A program made the translations under genes and the position numbers. The notes under the pieces are model-generated. The model did no database searches. It was not told the origin of the DNA and was given only the letters and a program-made list of their open reading frames with translations. 64,000 nucleotides of DNA from assembly GCA_033064195.1 (NCBI GenBank), contig JARBJD010000177.1, positions 90,235-154,234 on the forward strand. Reading direction: 5' to 3'. Positions 60,601 through 64,000 of the stretch are shown here, one piece after another (the stretch's first letter is position 1; each line of letters begins with the position of its first letter). Source of the DNA: Blattamonas nauphoetae (Eukaryota; Preaxostyla; Oxymonadida).

Positions 60601-63036
60601 GATGTCGACTGTTCCAGCGTTGACGGTTTGGCCAACGAAGGCAAGCGACCCCCCTCGATGATTGACAACATTAGGTTCAGCACCTGGGTTGGCTGGGTCG
60701 TCGTGCTCGACGTAGTCTTCGTCCAGTGTGTGGCATTCTGTGAACTCGCTTTCGGAGATCGAGACAGTGCTGGCCGATCCCATTCTTCCTTCCACCACAA
60801 CTCCACTCCCCACACGACGCGTCAGGGAAGAGAAGGTCGATTTCGAGATCACGAGAGAGAAGTCTGAGCCAGAAGTGGCTGCGATCAGCCCGACTGTCGA
60901 TGTCATCGATTGGAGTAAGCGAGGTCAGAGTGGTTGTTCCTCCTTTCAACTCGAAAAGTGGTTTAGATAATTCGGCTTCGCCCAGAGAACTCCCATCAAT
61001 CACATTGTCTGTCACTTTCAGCTCTCCAGCCCCACTCAACACGAACAGACTCGATTCGATGTGAGGAGAGAAGTCGACAGAGGAGAGATCGAGGCTTCCA
61101 GTAGAAATGGAGAAGAGAACGGCAGACGATCCTTCGTCAGAAATCGTCGCTTTGGTTTCTGGTTGTGATTTCATCACAAGCTTCCTCTGTCCAACCTCAA
61201 CTCCAGAATCAGAGTGAGAGTCGCTCACGAGCAGGAAAGTGCCCTCAAACTTCCCCGATGTGCGGTCGTTGATTGTCTCAGACATTGTCCGACATCCATT
61301 CTCATCCAGCAGAACTCCTCGTCCACACCAGCTTGCTCATCAATCACAATCTTTGGTGTCTGTCTGATCGTGTTGATCGCTGTTCCTTCCCAAGAGATTG
61401 AAAAAGGGTTCGAAGTCGACCAAATTTCTGTGACCGAGGTCTGTTTCATTTCTGGGAAGACTTCCACATACAGATCAGCGAGACTCTTTTCTGTCGCTTC
61501 GAACCAGCAATCAGATATGACCGGATTGTCATTTGGTATTTCTGCGTACCATGTTGGGAGTTCAGGTCTAATGTCGTTCGTTCTGGCCGCAACGATTAAA
61601 GCTGAGCCTCCTGCTGAGATTTGGATGGCATTCAATGAACCTCATCCGTTCCACTTTCGTTTGTCCATAAATGTATTGAAAGTAGCACCGGATGTGTAGT
61701 TGAACATTTCAGAAAAATAACAGTCTGACGCTGAGACATCTCCGTTCGCTCCTTCCACTTTGCATCCGGCCTGCATCTCCTTTGTGACAGTCAGATTGAC
61801 AAATCGGCAGTTGTGGACTGTTCCACCTCCGAGATCTTGAATACAAAACCCAACACGGGACAAGCTTTGCATGTGGTGAAATTGTTGTTTCAACAAGAAA
61901 GAACCAACGATATGTAAATTTTGTCGCCTTGAAGAGGACAGCGCTGTAACTAGTTGCTGACCCACATCTGTTAATATGAGAGCCAGTGATTCGAAACAGC
62001 CCTGAAATTGCGTCGGTGCTTGAAAAGATCCTAAAACAGCTGGTCCTAATGAGGCTCGACAGCTGGTGAAGGTACAGCTTTCAATGGCGAGGGACCCTTT
62101 GTCAATGTGGAGGATGGCTCCTCCGTTTTGTCCAGTTGGGGCTGAACACGAAGTGAATGTGCACTTTTTGAAGGTGATATCGTTGTCAGTTGAGATTTGG
62201 CGATCTGTGAATGCTTCGTTCTCGATTGGGGCAGCGTTGACATAAACTGGCGTGAATGTTCGAATGTTGTCCACAAATGTGCAATTGAGAGATGTGAGCT
62301 GATGGTGGTCATTCGTGTCGCGCATCAGAAGGCCGTACAGACCATTCTCACTCTTCGAGAACGAGCTTCCAACAATCACGCTTTTCTGTCCTTCCTTCTT
62401 TCTGAATTCCACACTCTCCCCATCTGAAGGTTGGGAAATGTTCTGGAAGGAACAAAGGATGATTGAAAGGACTTCAAAATGTGACCCAAAAGTGGATTTC
62501 GAGTTGTCACGCAACTATCACTGATCGACATCTCGAAATCATGCATTCGCGAGGAGATGGAGAGGAGGCAATCAAACTCGAGTGGAACTGATTGTTTGGA
62601 ACTCTCAGTTCGATTGAAGTCAGCTGCAAGATTCCAGCAACTGAGAAGACTGGTGATTCTGTCGAGATGTCACAGAGAGTTCTTTGAGTGAAAACACTGA
62701 TTGGTCGTCAGTCAAACATATTTGGCCTCGTTTGGAGATCAGGCTTCCTGAGAACAACGAAAACGATGCGTTTTGGAGGGTGAACAATGGCTTCGTCTTC
62801 AGGGCATCATTTGAAATGATAGATTTCTGATCCGTGGCAGTGAGGCTTAGTGTCTGCGAATGAAGGATAAAGTTGGACGAGAAAAGTGTCACGTTGGACG
62901 GGAGAAAACAGTGAGTCGAATCTGAACTGTGGACCTGTGTTCGCTGCGAATTGGAGATGAAAGTTTGGAGGGTGATCGGATCATGATGTTGAGAAGCGAA
63001 ATTGTGGCAGGCAAAGAAAATCAGAAATTGTAACAT
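53959..63036 (-). pseudogene. Giant surface pseudokinase gene 3, frame-broken
   Basis: Starts with a signal peptide (MLQFLIFFACHNFASQHHDP) and runs about 9.1 kb in gene order to a pseudokinase tail, but the coding sequence hops among frames about a dozen times (long open pieces at 55984-54632, 57485-56418, 58082-57501, 59386-58610, 60906-59713, 62514-61642). It is a paralogue of gene 1: NCGLLQLPCLSL matches NCGLTHLPCETL, SVCGFAVYPCASL matches SVCGFEEYPCASL, and KCGHFLLFCSSM matches KCGHFYLFCSSL. The membrane helix (WLLPVIGGLIALFVFLLILL) is at about 54958-55030. The tail has LKHITPHDIIVSGAGEVSLK for the catalytic loop, RWAAPEV, VFSLGLVLWEIETGVVPF and ERPTL. Ends in TGA. Decay is the simplest reading; indel errors in the assembly are the alternative. 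Confidence 0.8.
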
Positions 63037-63187
63037 CGATCTCCGATCACGATCGGACCATTGTTTAGTATCTGAAGTCGTGTGAACATTGACGAACCAG
63101 AATAAGGTCTGTTGGCGACTGTGAGACACAAGAAATACGAACTTCCTGTGTCAGTTAAACCCCGGTGTCTCCGATCAAGCCCAATTT

Positions 63188-63526
63188 TTGTTTTGCATTC
63201 ACGAATCGAATGTCTGTTCATATCAAGCAAGAGGAACAGCTCCACCAATCGATTTTCCTCCCGTGTACTGGAAACTTAAACAATTCGGAGGTGGCACTGT
63301 CACTACGGCATTCATGAAACTTACAGAACAAGTGAAGAGTGGCTACACATTCGATCCGGATGCAATCAGGAACATCAAATTGTTTCTGGCAAAACTCTAT
63401 CCTTTCGAGAACAGAGCCGCCTTTGCTGAATACGTTCTTCATCATCTTGTTCCAACACGAGAAAACGATTCAAGAGGATTTGCAGAACATATGCGAATTC
63501 TTCTTATAGATGTGGGACTCAATTGA
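63188..63526 (+). pseudogene. ARM/HEAT-type protein fragment
   Basis: About 100 residues of helical sequence (PPVYWKLKQFGGGTVTTAFM, NIKLFLAKLYPFENRAAFAE, EYVLHHLVPTRENDSRGFAE) ending in TGA. No ATG start fits the beginning of the open frame, and the similar small ARM-type proteins in this window are longer, so it is probably a 5'-truncated fragment or the last exon of a gene. It lies about 150 bases upstream of gene 3 on the other strand. Confidence 0.4.
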
Positions 63527-64000
63527 ATTTGGAGACATAATTCACATTTCATCATAAATACGCAACAAGGACAGTTGTAGAGTAAAGGAGAGATTGAAGG
63601 AAGCTTATTACACCTTCTAAAGGAGTGTGAACTCAAATGGAGATTTTCAGGAATCTCATTGCTTTTCTCATTTGTTATGGGCTGATCTCGATTCTCACAT
63701 TAACTATTTCCATATGGTAACGAAAAAGATCAATAAAACTGAATGAAAACACGTGTGAAATGTATGAAGTTGAGATGAACGTGATCCGTCCTTCAATTGA
63801 GAGATCTCTTTCTGCATCCACGATCAAAGTATGACGACATGGTATCCCTGTGCTTGCCTAAATTTGTGAAGAGGATGAAAAGAAGGAATGAGAAAGAGAG
63901 CAAACGTGCAAAACACGGAAAAGAGGCTGGATCCTTTTGGATTGGTGGAGTGACCAACCTGTTCGTCTAATTTGTTGAATCAACAAAGATGGAGGATAAA
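63527..64000. other. AT-rich terminal stretch without genes
   Basis: About 470 bases with no ORF, RNA gene or repeat that I can support. Confidence 0.6.

Noticed and set aside
53959-63036. Programmed frameshifting in gene 3
   Set aside because: About a dozen changes at unrelated sequences with no common slippery site; decay or sequence error is simpler.
1-64000. CRISPR arrays, bacterial operons or prophage
   Set aside because: No short regularly spaced repeats, no Shine-Dalgarno-linked gene strings; gene style and introns are eukaryotic.
1-64000. Stop-codon reassignment as the working code
   Set aside because: Long conserved frames contain many CAA/CAG and no TAA/TAG except one TAG in a truncated copy, and two genes end sensibly at TAA.

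Overview
The window looks like nuclear DNA of an anaerobic protist, most likely an oxymonad metamonad close to Blattamonas nauphoetae. This rests on the combination of very large ORFs with few introns, giant secreted beta-helix proteins ending in a membrane helix plus a kinase-like tail, and short ARM/HEAT-style proteins (one starting with an SPDC-type motif) that I associate with that genome. The placement is an inference from memory, not a database result. Stop codons seen are mostly TGA with some TAA, and the standard code reads well.

Layout. 154-897 (-) is a small Pro/Ser-rich protein. 1259-17589 (-) is one giant surface-protein gene (gene 1) split by three unrelated DNA transposons: a 1.0-kb TA-target element (9039-10052), a 2.0-kb element with 8-bp target duplication (10533-12509), and a 2.2-kb Mutator-like element with ~173-bp terminal inverted repeats and a captured, decayed ARM-repeat gene (13656-15853). 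Removing all three and one copy of each duplication leaves 11,121 nt = 3,707 codons in one frame. 18291-18909 (-) is a fragment of a small ARM-type gene, and 18911-27730 (+) is an inverted, 5'-truncated second copy of gene 1 that lacks the insertions and carries one in-frame TAG. The parent of the small fragment follows at 28063-29015 (+). Then come a decayed AAA+-like fragment (28994-29770, -), a cluster of hairpins (29741-29834), a 570-aa helical-repeat-like protein (30217-31929, +), and a 483-bp MITE (32247-32729) holding a tRNA-like Pol III unit.

The right half holds relics (33038-33600), a 1,187-aa secreted beta-helix protein (33657-37220, -), two small genes (37561-38899), the intact 2,933-aa giant surface protein (gene 2, 39918-48719, -), a RING/B-box-like coiled-coil filamin-repeat protein (49049-51493, -), a frame-broken nitroreductase-like gene (51912-53102, +), a frame-broken third giant surface gene (53959-63036, -), and a small ARM-type fragment (63188-63526, +).

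The theme is a family of receptor-like proteins: signal peptide, 2,000-3,300 residues of Ser/Thr-rich right-handed beta-helix repeats punctuated by a recurring two-cysteine motif, one membrane helix, and a cytoplasmic truncated pseudokinase. The locus diversifies by inverted duplication, truncation, transposon insertion and frame decay, with one intact member left as a possible functional copy.
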